Shown: one piece after another, positions 15,687-24,380 of the stretch
Position numbering within the stretch: position 1 is the first letter of the stretch
Layout: each line of letters begins with the position of its first letter
Assembly (NCBI GenBank): GCA_018110925.1
Contig: JAGAZJ010000025.1
Location: 46,235-110,234, forward strand
DNA: 64,000 bases
Reading direction: 5' to 3'
Origin: Oscillospiraceae bacterium
Lineage (GTDB): Bacteria; Bacillota; Clostridia; Oscillospirales; Ruminococcaceae
The notes under the pieces: generated by a model
The model's database searches: none
Told to the model about the DNA's origin: nothing
What the model saw: only the letters and a program-made list of their open reading frames with translations
Translations under genes and position numbers: made by a program

Positions 15687-17293
15687 AGCTCACACTTGAC
15701 GGAATAAAGAATGAAGGGGCTCTCTGGCGTGAGAAGGGCTTTGTTACGCCCGATTTCGACATAGACAAGATGCGCCTTGCCACAAAGAACGCACCCGAGT
15801 GGATACACATCGGTGCAGGAAACATATTCAGAGGATATATCGCACGCCTTGCGGATGAGCTTATCAGAAACGGCGAGATGCAGAGCGGTATCATCGCCGC
15901 TGAGTGTTTCAGCAGAGAGCCCCTTGAAAGAATGTACGACCCCTTTGACAATATGGTGCTGCTGGTGGGTCTTCGTGCCAGCGGTGACAAGTACCTGCGA
16001 GTGATAGGCAGTATCGCAGAGGCTGAGGCGGCTGTCGGCGACGGCTTTGAGAGACTTAAAGAAGCCGCACGCTCCGACTCTTTGAAGATGATATCCTTCA
16101 CCATAACCGAAAAGGGCTATGCGTACAGCGATATGGACGGCAACATCCTCGACAGCGCTAAGCGTGATATCGAGGGCGGTACAGAGGGCGACCTCTCCAC
16201 CGCTATGGGCAAGACCGCTTCGCTTCTCTATGAGAGATTCAAGGCAGGGGCAAAGCCCATTGCCGTTGTCAGCATGGATAACTGCAGCAGGAACGGCGAG
16301 AAGCTTCGTGACGGTGTAATGTTCATCGTCAACGGCTGGCACAGGAACGGTTTTGTGACCGATGAATTCGTTGCCTATGTGAGCGACACCAACAGGGTGT
16401 CGTTCCCCTGGAGCATGATAGACAAGATAACTCCCCGACCCGATGCAGAGGTGGGGAAGGAGCTCGCACAGCTTGGCATAGAGGGCATGGAGCCCGTCAA
16501 GACCGCTATCGGCACGTTCATAGCACCCTATGTCAATGCCGAGATGCCCGAATATCTCGTCATCGAGGACAACTTCCCCAACGGCAGACCGCCCCTCGAA
16601 AAAGCGGGTGTATACCTCACCGACAGGGATACCGTCAACAAGGCTGAGAGAATGAAGGTCATGACCTGTCTCAATCCTCTGCATACCGCACTGGCAGTGT
16701 TCGGTTGCCTGCTCGGCTTCACCAAGATAGCAGACGAGATGAACGATGCGGCACTGAAAAAGCTGGTGTATTCACTGGGCTATGACGAGGGTCTGCCCGT
16801 TGTTACCGACCCTGTTATAATCCGTCCCGAGGACTTCCTCAAGGAAGTGCTCACAGAGAGACTGCCCAACCCCAGCCTGCCCGACACGCCGCAGAGGATA
16901 GCCACCGATACCTCGCAGAAGATACCCATTCGCTTCGGTGAGACCATCAAGGCGTATTCCGTAAGCGGCGGCGCTGAAAAGCTGGAGCTGATACCGCTCG
17001 TCATTGCGGCGTGGTTCAGATATCTTCTCGGTATCGACGATAACGGCATGGATATGGAGGTAAGCTCCGATCCTCTGCTCGACGAGCTGACCGCAAAGAT
17101 AAAGCGCAGCTTCTTTGAAAGCACCCTCACCGATGCGGACAGAGCGGTGCTAAGGGATATACTCACAAACAGCGCTCTCTTCGGTTCAGACCTTGTAAAG
17201 GCAGGCCTTGCCGACAAGATCATCGCCTACTTTGAGTCCATGCTCACGGTCGGCGCTGTCAGAAAGACGCTTGAAAAGGCGCTCGGAATGTGA
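15683..17293 (+). CDS. uxuB: Fructuronate reductase (D-mannonate oxidoreductase)
   Basis: The 536-residue protein belongs to the long-chain mannitol dehydrogenase family: WIHIGAGNIFRGYIARLADE near residue 35 (nucleotide binding), SFTITEKGYAY, SMDNCSRNGEKL, and the catalytic K-x5-N-x2-H region KVMTCLNPLHTALA near residue 340. It interconverts D-fructuronate and D-mannonate with NAD(H), the step before UxuA. GGGAGG is five bases upstream of ATG 15683. With uxuA it forms a two-gene operon for glucuronate breakdown; the hexuronate isomerase and KDG kinase/aldolase genes are not in the window. Confidence 0.96.
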   Translation: MKLTLDGIKNEGALWREKGFVTPDFDIDKMRLATKNAPEWIHIGAGNIFRGYIARLADELIRNGEMQSGIIAAECFSREPLERMYDPFDNMVLLVGLRASGDKYLRVIGSIAEAEAAVGDGFERLKEAARSDSLKMISFTITEKGYAYSDMDGNILDSAKRDIEGGTEGDLSTAMGKTASLLYERFKAGAKPIAVVSMDNCSRNGEKLRDGVMFIVNGWHRNGFVTDEFVAYVSDTNRVSFPWSMIDKITPRPDAEVGKELAQLGIEGMEPVKTAIGTFIAPYVNAEMPEYLVIEDNFPNGRPPLEKAGVYLTDRDTVNKAERMKVMTCLNPLHTALAVFGCLLGFTKIADEMNDAALKKLVYSLGYDEGLPVVTDPVIIRPEDFLKEVLTERLPNPSLPDTPQRIATDTSQKIPIRFGETIKAYSVSGGAEKLELIPLVIAAWFRYLLGIDDNGMDMEVSSDPLLDELTAKIKRSFFESTLTDADRAVLRDILTNSALFGSDLVKAGLADKIIAYFESMLTVGAVRKTLEKALGM

Positions 17294-17309
17294 TGATCTG
17301 ACCAACAGA

Positions 17310-17337
17310 AAGAGCCGATCCGAAAGGGTCGGCTCTT
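17310..17337. terminator. Bidirectional terminator between uxuB and the AraC gene
   Basis: AAGAGCCGATCC-GAAA-GGGTCGGCTCTT stem with a GAAA tetraloop serves both convergent genes. Confidence 0.75.
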
Positions 17338-17338
17338 G

Positions 17339-18091
17339 TCATACCAGCTCCGCAAGGGAGTGTTCATCCGAGTACATATTGCGGTATCTGAGGGGCGTCA
17401 TTCCCGTTAGCTTCTTGAAAGCCGCATTGAATGCGCTCTGAGAGGAAAAGCCGAGGGATTGTGTTATCGCCGATATGGGGTAGTCGGAAAAAATGAGTAT
17501 GTTCTGTGCGGTGGTTATCTTTGCTTTGAGTATGAATGCCTTGACGGTCTCGTTCATCTCCTTTGAGAAGAGCTTTGACAGATAACTGCTGTTTAGGTGC
17601 AGATAGTCCGCCACCTTACGGAGCGTCAGGGCCTCATGCAGGTTCTGATAGATGTATTCCACCGCACGGCGCACATGGAGAGACACATTGTTCACCCTGA
17701 TGTCCTTCATCCGCTGTGCGAAGTCGAGCTGCATCACCCCAAGCAGGTCAATGACCTCCTCCGGGGTCTTGCAGGTGTCGGCACGTCTGATGTATATGTC
17801 ACTGAGGGTATAGGCTATATTGTGCTTCATGCCGCCGTCTATGCAGAGCCTTGCGATTATCCCCGTGCCTATCGCAAAGTGATAGACGGTGTTTCTCAGC
17901 TTGTCGTCGGACAGCACGCCCTTGCCCTCGTAGAAGTGCGCCCTGATGTTCTTGAAGTTCTCTCTGACAAGCTCGGTGTTGCCGTTTTTTATGGCATCAT
18001 AGCGTGAGAATTCGCTTTTGATATCTGTACGGACAAATTCCTCTTCCATCTGCACGAACAGCCTGTAATTCAGCTCCTTGTCGGTATTCAC
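17339..18091 (-). CDS. AraC-family transcriptional regulator
   Basis: The 250-residue protein starts at a GTG (AGGAGG eight bases upstream). The C-terminal ~100 residues carry two helix-turn-helix units (ALTLRKVADYLHLNSSYLSKLF and PISAITQSLGFSSQSAFNAAFKK followed by GMTPLRYR). The N-terminal ~140 residues are helical and lack the cupin of sugar-sensing AraC proteins. It is convergent with uxuB and divergent from the MATE gene, either of which may be its target; the sequence does not decide. Confidence 0.9.
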   Translation of the reverse strand: MNTDKELNYRLFVQMEEEFVRTDIKSEFSRYDAIKNGNTELVRENFKNIRAHFYEGKGVLSDDKLRNTVYHFAIGTGIIARLCIDGGMKHNIAYTLSDIYIRRADTCKTPEEVIDLLGVMQLDFAQRMKDIRVNNVSLHVRRAVEYIYQNLHEALTLRKVADYLHLNSSYLSKLFSKEMNETVKAFILKAKITTAQNILIFSDYPISAITQSLGFSSQSAFNAAFKKLTGMTPLRYRNMYSDEHSLAELV

Positions 18092-18126
18092 AATTCTGCC
18101 TCCTTTTTTTGAGCATCTTCACAAAA

Positions 18127-18155
18127 ATTATACCACAGAATTATAAAAAAAGCAA
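18127..18155 (-). promoter_or_regulatory. Predicted promoter of the AraC gene
   Basis: Minus-strand TTGCTT, 17 bases, TATAAT. On the plus strand a TATAAT at 18188-18193 without a clear -35 may serve the MATE gene. Confidence 0.6.
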
Positions 18156-18246
18156 TAGAAATGGTATAAAAAAGCGGAGTGATTTACTATAATTACTGTC
18201 TGAAAAGGATAGATGAAAGAAAAAGAAACGGAAGCGGATAGTATTT

Positions 18247-19623
18247 ATGAAAACCAGATCTACCATAGATTTTACAGAGGGCAGGCCACTGCCGCTGATA
18301 ATGCAGTTTTACTTTCCTCTGCTTATGACGAGCACATTGCAGCAGCTGTATAACTTTGCCGATACCGCCATAGTGGGCAACGGTCTCGGTGACAACTCAC
18401 TGGCGGCTGTGGGCAATATGTCTTCGCTGTGCTTTCTCATCATGGGCTTCTCAATGGGGCTGTCAAACGGCTTCTCCATAATGATAGCACAGGCATACGG
18501 CGAAAAGAATATGCCCAGACTGCGCCGTTCGTATGCGGCGGTCATAAAGCTGGCTGTGATGCTGGCGGTGATACTCACTCTGTTCAGCGTGGTGCTCCTC
18601 AGACCCATACTTACGCTCATGAGGACACCCGACCTTATCATAGGGGAAAGCCTTACCTACGGCTATATCATATTCGGCGGCATATCAGCCACGATAGCCT
18701 ATAACATGAGTTCCGGCATTCTCCGTGCGCTGGGCGACAGCAAGACCCCCCTCTTTGCTATAATCGCATCCTCGATACTGAATGTGTTCCTGAACTGTGT
18801 GTTCATTTTCGGGCTCAGGACAGGCGTGGGCGGTGCAGCGATAGCCACTGTCGTATCACAGCTCATATCGGGCGGCATATGCATACGCAGACTGGCAGGC
18901 ATCGATTTTCTCAGGCTCGGCAAAGAGGATATGAAGGATACATCCAGTATGTATGGCACGCTTCTCAAAAACGGCATCCCTGTGGCGTTCATGAACTCTA
19001 TCACGGCGGTCGGCTGTATGGTGGTGCAGTATTTCGTCAACGGCCTCGGCGTTGCCTATACATCCGCATACTCGGCTTGCAGCAAATATCTGAATATGTT
19101 CATGATGCCGGCAGCCACCGCAGGCAACACGATGTCTGCATACACAAGCCAGAATTACGGCGCAAAGCGCTTTGACAGGATAAAGCAAGGGCTGAAGATA
19201 TGCCTCGGCATCGCAGGCGTGTCCTATGTGATACTCGGCTCTGTCATGAGATTTATGCCTGTACGGCTTGCGGATATACTGCTCACGGGCGATGAGCAGA
19301 TAGCTCTGGCGGCGCAGTTCATGCCCATATGCGGTCTTATGCTCTTCGCAGTGGATGCGCTGTTCGTGATAAGAAATGCGGTACAGGGAATGGGCTTCCC
19401 CATGATACCCATGTTCTCGGGCATTGCCGAAATGGTGCTGAGGATAGGCACTATCGTGATGTTCGTGGGAAGCATAGGCTTCACTGCGACCGCATATGCG
19501 GAGGTCTGCGCATGGGTCGGCGCTCTGCTGATAAACACGCTTGCATTCATATTCATATTCGCAAGGGAGAGCAGTACAGGTAAATATGCCCTCTCACACG
19601 AGCACGCAGGCGAAAGAGGTTAA
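18247..19623 (+). CDS. MATE-family efflux transporter
   Basis: The 458-residue membrane protein has about twelve hydrophobic helices and MATE features: IMQFYFPLLMTSTLQQLYNFAD at the N-terminus, IVGNGLGDNSLAAVGN, and a mirrored second half with GAAIATVVSQ and NYGAKRFDRIKQG. MATE proteins export cationic drugs or metabolites with Na+ or H+. Substrate is unknown. The start has GGAAGCGGA about nine bases upstream. Single gene; divergent from the AraC regulator. Confidence 0.93.
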   Translation: MKTRSTIDFTEGRPLPLIMQFYFPLLMTSTLQQLYNFADTAIVGNGLGDNSLAAVGNMSSLCFLIMGFSMGLSNGFSIMIAQAYGEKNMPRLRRSYAAVIKLAVMLAVILTLFSVVLLRPILTLMRTPDLIIGESLTYGYIIFGGISATIAYNMSSGILRALGDSKTPLFAIIASSILNVFLNCVFIFGLRTGVGGAAIATVVSQLISGGICIRRLAGIDFLRLGKEDMKDTSSMYGTLLKNGIPVAFMNSITAVGCMVVQYFVNGLGVAYTSAYSACSKYLNMFMMPAATAGNTMSAYTSQNYGAKRFDRIKQGLKICLGIAGVSYVILGSVMRFMPVRLADILLTGDEQIALAAQFMPICGLMLFAVDALFVIRNAVQGMGFPMIPMFSGIAEMVLRIGTIVMFVGSIGFTATAYAEVCAWVGALLINTLAFIFIFARESSTGKYALSHEHAGERG

Positions 19624-19639
19624 GTCCCCCCCAACCGAC

Positions 19640-19785
19640 AGGGGTCATGCCCTAATCCAATGACCCCTGTCCTCCCCATAAAGGTCATCCGACCTGCTGT
19701 CAGACGGGTTCACGCCTGTCTGACAGGGCAGGGGATGGCTCACAGTCATATCAGCGTCTGCCGACAGTGAGGCGGACGTTTTTTT
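19640..19785 (+). terminator. Three successive hairpins after the MATE gene, the last a rho-independent terminator
   Basis: ACAGGGGTCAT ... ATGACCCCTGT (19640-19671), CTGTCAGACGGG ... CCTGTCTGACAG (about 19698-19728), and CGTCTGCC-GACAGTGA-GGCGGACG followed by seven T residues (19755-19785). The last is the clear terminator; the earlier two have no T run. Confidence 0.65.
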
Positions 19786-19830
19786 ATTGTCAGCATGGCC
19801 TCTTTTATAGCAAACGACATCAAGATTTCT

Positions 19831-19880
19831 GCATTCCTCGCCGCAAAATCATGATATACGATTTTGTGGACGAGGAATGT
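19831..19880. other. Large near-perfect inverted repeat upstream of the ABC-F promoter
   Basis: GCATTCCTCGCCGCAAAATC (19831-19850) pairs with GATTTTGTGGACGAGGAATGT (19860-19880) around a nine-base centre. Flanking GACAT (19816-19820) and ATGTC (19889-19893) could extend it. No T run follows, so it is not an ordinary terminator. The rest of 19786-19972 shows no convincing gene. Confidence 0.7.
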
Positions 19881-19972
19881 GAATATATATGTCGGTTCAC
19901 GGAAATCAATTTTCAAAATGGCGAGGAGCAAAAAATCACATTTTCATTACTGTGTCAGGTTCAGGTTCACTA

Positions 19973-20001
19973 TTGCATTTTGCGGAATTATGTGGTATAA
20001 T
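19973..20001 (+). promoter_or_regulatory. Predicted promoter of the ABC-F to metH run
   Basis: TTGCAT, 17 bases, TATAAT; leader only about 20 bases. Confidence 0.7.
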
Positions 20002-20029
20002 ATGCGGTATATGGATTTAGGGTGATAGA

Positions 20030-21922
20030 ATGATAATTTCAATGGAAAATATTTCCAGGATATACAACGGCAACACTGTGCTTGACAGGGTGGCTCTGAC
20101 CATCGAGGATAATGACAGGATAGGCCTTGTGGGGCCGAACGGCTGCGGCAAATCCACGCTTCTTCGCATAATCACGGGCGGTGAGGAGTATGAGTCACTG
20201 CCCGAACCCGATATTCCCGCATTTGCGGTAAGGCGTGGGGCAAGCATAGGCTATCTGGCGCAGAATACAGGTCTTGACCGCTCCTCAACCGTAATGGAGG
20301 AGATGCAGAGCGTGTTTGCCCATGTACATGAGATATGGGACGAGATGAAGGAACTTGAAAAGCGTATAGCCGCCGATCCCAACGATGCGGCCGCTGTTGC
20401 GGAATATGCCGCAAAGACTGCGGAGTATGAGGCCAAGGACGGCTATCTCGCCGATGTGAATATAAAAAAGGTACTCACCGGCATGGGCTTCGGCGAGGAT
20501 ACATACAACAGGGTCATATCCACTCTCAGCGGCGGAGAAAAGACCCGACTTGCCATAACGCGTCTTTTGCTCGAAAATCCTGATTTGCTGATACTTGACG
20601 AGCCTACGAACCATCTTGATTTTGAGACCATAATGTGGCTTGAGGGGTATCTCTCGGAATATAAGGGGGCACTGCTGATAGTGTCCCATGACCGATACTT
20701 CCTTGACAAGCTGTGTACTTCCATATGCGACATTGAGCGTTCCCGTCTGCGCAGGTGGAAGGGCAACTACACTGCATATGTGAAGCTGAAAAAAGAAGAC
20801 AACGAACGCCGTCTGAAAGAGTATGAGGCTCAACAGGCGGAGATAGCAAAGCTGAAGGACTTTGTTGACCGCAATATAGTCAGGGCATCCACATCCAATA
20901 TGGCAAAGAGCCGTCAGAAAAAGCTGGACTCCATGGAGCTTGTTGAAAAGCCCGTTATGTACACAAAAAGCGCAGGCATACGCTTTGAGTATGACATTGA
21001 GCCTCCTCTTGATGTGCTGTTTGTAAAGGATTGCGAGCTGAAGGCGGGCGACAAGCTCCTTGCGGAGAATATAGGCTTTGATGTGCGCAGAGGCGACAGG
21101 ATAGGCATAGTTGGAGCGAACGGCATTGGCAAGTCCACTCTGCTGAAGCTGATACAGGGTATTTATCCGCATACAAAGGGAAAGATATTCTGGAACAAGA
21201 ATATAAAGGTATCTTACTTCGATCAGGAGAATGCCCAGCTCCATCCCGAGCTTACTCTCATAGACGAGATACATTCACGTTACAGGGGAATGGCCGATGA
21301 GCAGATAAGAAAGCTTCTGGGTATGGTCAGGCTCACCGGAGAGAACGTGTTCAAACGTGTGGGCGTTGTCAGCGGCGGCGAGAGAGCCAAGCTTTGCTTT
21401 GCCCTTATGATGCTTGAAAGAGGAAATGTGCTGATACTTGACGAGCCTACCAACCACCTTGATATAGACACAAGGGATGTGCTGGAGGATGCACTCTCCG
21501 ATTACACCGGCACACTTATATTCGTATCACATGACAGATATCTGCTGAACAAGCTGGCAGGCAGGATATTTGAGATAGACAAAAACGGCATGAACATATA
21601 TGAATGCGGTTTTGATGAGTATATCTCACGCAAAAATGCCGCCCGTCAGGAAATAAAGGTGAGTGCGCCCAAAAAGACGGATAACGGGTTCCGCTCAAAG
21701 CAGCAGCGCTCTGATGATGCAAAGCGCAGAGCGAGGATAAGGGAACTTGAAAAGCTGATAGACGAGCTTGAGGTGAAAATGTCCGCATTGGAGGATGACA
21801 TGAAGGATCCCGAGATAGCAGGGGACTATGTACGTCTTAACGAGAAATGCACCGAGTATGAGCAGCTCAAACACCTTTCATCCGAGTATTCCGATGAATG
21901 GCTGGAGCTTTCGGAGGAATAG
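20030..21922 (+). CDS. ABC-F family ATPase (YdiF-like)
   Basis: The 630-residue soluble protein has two ABC ATPase domains (Walker A GPNGCGKST near residue 40 and GANGIGKST near 366; signatures LSGGEKTRLAI and VSGGERAKLCF; Walker B LLILDEPTNHLD and VLILDEPTNHLD), the charged inter-domain linker (about 235-310) and a C-terminal coiled coil (about 545-625). ABC-F proteins act on the ribosomal E site as translation factors or antibiotic protectors. The C-terminal coil fits housekeeping YdiF/Uup-type members more than resistance proteins. No peptide leader is seen because the promoter is only 30 bases away. Confidence 0.94.
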   Translation: MIISMENISRIYNGNTVLDRVALTIEDNDRIGLVGPNGCGKSTLLRIITGGEEYESLPEPDIPAFAVRRGASIGYLAQNTGLDRSSTVMEEMQSVFAHVHEIWDEMKELEKRIAADPNDAAAVAEYAAKTAEYEAKDGYLADVNIKKVLTGMGFGEDTYNRVISTLSGGEKTRLAITRLLLENPDLLILDEPTNHLDFETIMWLEGYLSEYKGALLIVSHDRYFLDKLCTSICDIERSRLRRWKGNYTAYVKLKKEDNERRLKEYEAQQAEIAKLKDFVDRNIVRASTSNMAKSRQKKLDSMELVEKPVMYTKSAGIRFEYDIEPPLDVLFVKDCELKAGDKLLAENIGFDVRRGDRIGIVGANGIGKSTLLKLIQGIYPHTKGKIFWNKNIKVSYFDQENAQLHPELTLIDEIHSRYRGMADEQIRKLLGMVRLTGENVFKRVGVVSGGERAKLCFALMMLERGNVLILDEPTNHLDIDTRDVLEDALSDYTGTLIFVSHDRYLLNKLAGRIFEIDKNGMNIYECGFDEYISRKNAARQEIKVSAPKKTDNGFRSKQQRSDDAKRRARIRELEKLIDELEVKMSALEDDMKDPEIAGDYVRLNEKCTEYEQLKHLSSEYSDEWLELSEE

Positions 21923-21923
21923 A

Positions 21924-22604
21924 ATGAAGCTGTTGAAAGGATTTATATTTGATATAGACGGCACTCTTGTAGACAGCATGGGTGTATGGTCCGAGGCTGA
22001 CCGCATTTTTCTTGAAAGACGGGGCATAGCCTATGAGCCGGAGCTTACGATGAAGCTCAAAAGCATGACACTGTCTACTTCTGCGGGATATCTCGGACAA
22101 TTGTACGGCCTGCCGGAGAGTGCAGAGGATATACTGTCTGAGATAACCGACATCGTTCGCGGCAAGTACGCAAATGAGATAAAGGCAATGCCGTATACAA
22201 AGGAGCTTCTCACCTATTTGAAGGAGAGCGGTGTGGGCATATGTGCGGCAACAGCAAATTCACATGAGCTTTCCGACCTGGTGCTGGGGGCAAATGATAT
22301 ATCGGATATGTTTGATTTTATACTGACCACCGATGATGTTGGCAGCGGCAAGGACAGACCCGATCTGTTCAGGGTGTGCGCCGACAGGTTCGGTACGGAC
22401 AGAGAGAATACAGCAGTTGTGGAGGACTCTCCTCACTCGGCACAGACAGCCAGGGAGGACGGCTTTTTTACCATAGGTGTGGACAGCGGCCACTACGGTG
22501 ATTTTGACGCTCTGGCAGATCACTGCGATGTGCGTTTCAAGCACTTCGGGGAGCTCCTTGGGGCTTTTTCGGGCGCTGACGGCGGAGTGCTGATAGGTAT
22601 ATGA
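21924..22604 (+). CDS. HAD-superfamily hydrolase (phosphoglucomutase/phosphatase-like)
   Basis: The 226-residue protein has HAD motif I DIDGTLVDSMG, a four-helix cap (about 15-85), motif II in ICAATANS, the lysine GSGKDRPD and motif IV VVEDSPHSAQTA. Such enzymes remove phosphate from small metabolites or interconvert sugar phosphates. Substrate not predictable. GGAGG of the upstream gene's last codons precedes its ATG, which starts one base after the ABC-F stop. Its TGA overlaps an ATG at 22601 (see next gene). Confidence 0.9.
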   Translation: MKLLKGFIFDIDGTLVDSMGVWSEADRIFLERRGIAYEPELTMKLKSMTLSTSAGYLGQLYGLPESAEDILSEITDIVRGKYANEIKAMPYTKELLTYLKESGVGICAATANSHELSDLVLGANDISDMFDFILTTDDVGSGKDRPDLFRVCADRFGTDRENTAVVEDSPHSAQTAREDGFFTIGVDSGHYGDFDALADHCDVRFKHFGELLGAFSGADGGVLIGI

Positions 22605-23273
22605 TAAAGGACGGGGGCGAGCAAGACGGCACAGTACGGATACAAGATATCGGGATTTGCAAGGAGCGAGAAGTTCTTTGAGACCGAGAAGTATTTGGAT
22701 AAGAAGCTGAAAGGCTTTCAGAAGGACAACGCCGTGTTTTCTGATGACGGTTCAAGAACACAGGTATACAGAAAGACCGACGGGGACGGCGAACAGGTAG
22801 TGACACTGGTGAAGAACGTCACCGAATCGGGAGTTATGGTCTTTTCGGATGTTCCTATCCCGACGCTCCGTCACGGCGGTATCATACTCTATCTCAGGGA
22901 TATAGTATGGATGCTGTTTTTTGCGGCGGTTTACTGGGTCGGCTATCCGATACTGCTGAACAGAGTGCCGCAGATAGTATACAGGCTCACGCCCTACGGA
23001 ACTATGGCGGCGGCGGCGGTCGTCTTTGCACTGCTGATACTTGCCACTGTAAAGCCTGTTTCCGTAAGGCGCACTCCCGTGAGAGTACGCTTCCTACAGC
23101 TCGGAGGATTGTTCAGCATCGTCCTCGGCGTTTACTCACTGGGTTCAATGATATTTTCACGTTTCAACGATTATCGCTCATTTCTTCGCAATCTGGTGGC
23201 ATCGCCGCTCTCTGCTCTGCTGATCGGGTGGCTGATAGTGCATATTGCAGAGAAAAAGCTCTTTAAAAAGTAG
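22601..23273 (+). pseudogene. Small membrane protein with an apparent frameshift at a GGGGG run
   Basis: An ATG overlapping the HAD stop (ATGA) starts a frame that ends at 22681-22683 after about 26 residues. If one G is removed from the run at 22613-22617, it continues as MIKDGASKTAQYGYKISGF... straight into the long frame ending 23273, giving about 223 residues with three or four hydrophobic helices (about 100-120, 130-150, 165-185, 195-215) and a basic tail EKKLFKK. Without the shift the only start is a TTG at 22695 with a poor ribosome site. Function is not recognised. It may be a sequencing indel, a pseudogene, or slippage. Confidence 0.6.
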
Positions 23274-23283
23274 GTGCACCCTT

Positions 23284-24360
23284 TTGAAAAAGGTTCTTCT
23301 TGGTATGAGCGGCGGTGTTGACAGCTCCGTATCCGCCATAAGACTGATAGAAAGCGGATATGAGGTCTGCGGCTGTTCACTGAAGCTATATGACAATGAG
23401 ACTGTGAGCTGTGACATGAAAGAGGGCGGATGCTGTTCCCTTGCGGATATAGAGGACGCAAAGAGTGTCTGCCGCAGGCTCGGCATAGACCATATCACGC
23501 TCAATTTCTCCGATGTCTTTGAAAAATATGTCATACGCCCGTTTGCAGAGACATACCGCTCGGGACAGACTCCCAATCCCTGCATAGAGTGCAACAGGCA
23601 CATGAAATTCGACCTTATGCTTGAAAAGGCGCTGATGCTGGGATACGACCATATCGCTACGGGTCACTATGCTGTTGTGCGGCAAAGTGATGACAGCGGC
23701 AGGTGGGAGCTCCTGCGCTCTGCCGACAGCAGAAAGGATCAGACCTATGTTCTGTACTGCCTGTCGCAGTATCAGCTCGGACACACGCTCTTTCCGCTCG
23801 GTGACATGGAAAAGGCCGATGTCAGAGCGCTTGCCGAAAAGTACGGGCTGATTAATTCCCACAAGCCCGACAGTCAGGATATATGCTTTGTGCCCGACGG
23901 GGATTATACCGCCTTTATAGACACGTATCTCGGCGAAAGAGAGAGCGGCGGTGTTTTTGCCGACAGGGACGGCAATGTGATGGGTACTCATCCGGGGGTA
24001 TCAGGATTTACCATCGGTCAGCGCAGAGGGCTCGGCATGGCATTCGGCAGGCCTGTATTCGTGACGGATAAGAACGCATCCAGCGGCGTAGTGACGCTGG
24101 GGGATGAGAGCGACCTTTTCAGAAAAGAGCTTATCCTTTCGGACTACAACGATGTCAGTGAAGTGATCGGCAGTGAGATGAGAGTGACGGCCAAGGCACG
24201 TTATACCGCAAAGGAACAGTCAGCAACGGCTGTGAGGTGCGATGACGGGGTAAGGGTCATCTTTGACGAACCTGTGCGTGCCCCTGCACCCGGGCAGGCG
24301 TGTGTGCTCTATGACGGTGAACGTGTAGTGGGCGGCGGAGTCATAAAATTGACGTACTGA
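23284..24360 (+). CDS. mnmA: tRNA-specific 2-thiouridylase MnmA
   Basis: The 358-residue protein starts at TTG 23284 (MKKVLLGMSGGVDSSVSA) with the PP-loop GMSGGVDSS; NPCIECNRHMKFD holds the first catalytic cysteine and PDSQDICFVPDGDY the second. The C-terminal beta-barrel begins GFTIGQRRGLG. MnmA puts sulphur on U34 of Lys, Glu and Gln tRNAs. An in-frame ATG at 23245 lies inside the previous gene and would add an unusual tail. It follows the membrane-protein gene by ten bases. Confidence 0.95.
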   Translation: MKKVLLGMSGGVDSSVSAIRLIESGYEVCGCSLKLYDNETVSCDMKEGGCCSLADIEDAKSVCRRLGIDHITLNFSDVFEKYVIRPFAETYRSGQTPNPCIECNRHMKFDLMLEKALMLGYDHIATGHYAVVRQSDDSGRWELLRSADSRKDQTYVLYCLSQYQLGHTLFPLGDMEKADVRALAEKYGLINSHKPDSQDICFVPDGDYTAFIDTYLGERESGGVFADRDGNVMGTHPGVSGFTIGQRRGLGMAFGRPVFVTDKNASSGVVTLGDESDLFRKELILSDYNDVSEVIGSEMRVTAKARYTAKEQSATAVRCDDGVRVIFDEPVRAPAPGQACVLYDGERVVGGGVIKLTY

Positions 24361-24380
24361 GCCTGTACGGGAGGGATCAT

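Noticed and set aside
19746-20000. Two small open frames around the large inverted repeat
   Set aside because: No ribosome site, no domain, and they cross a terminator and a promoter.
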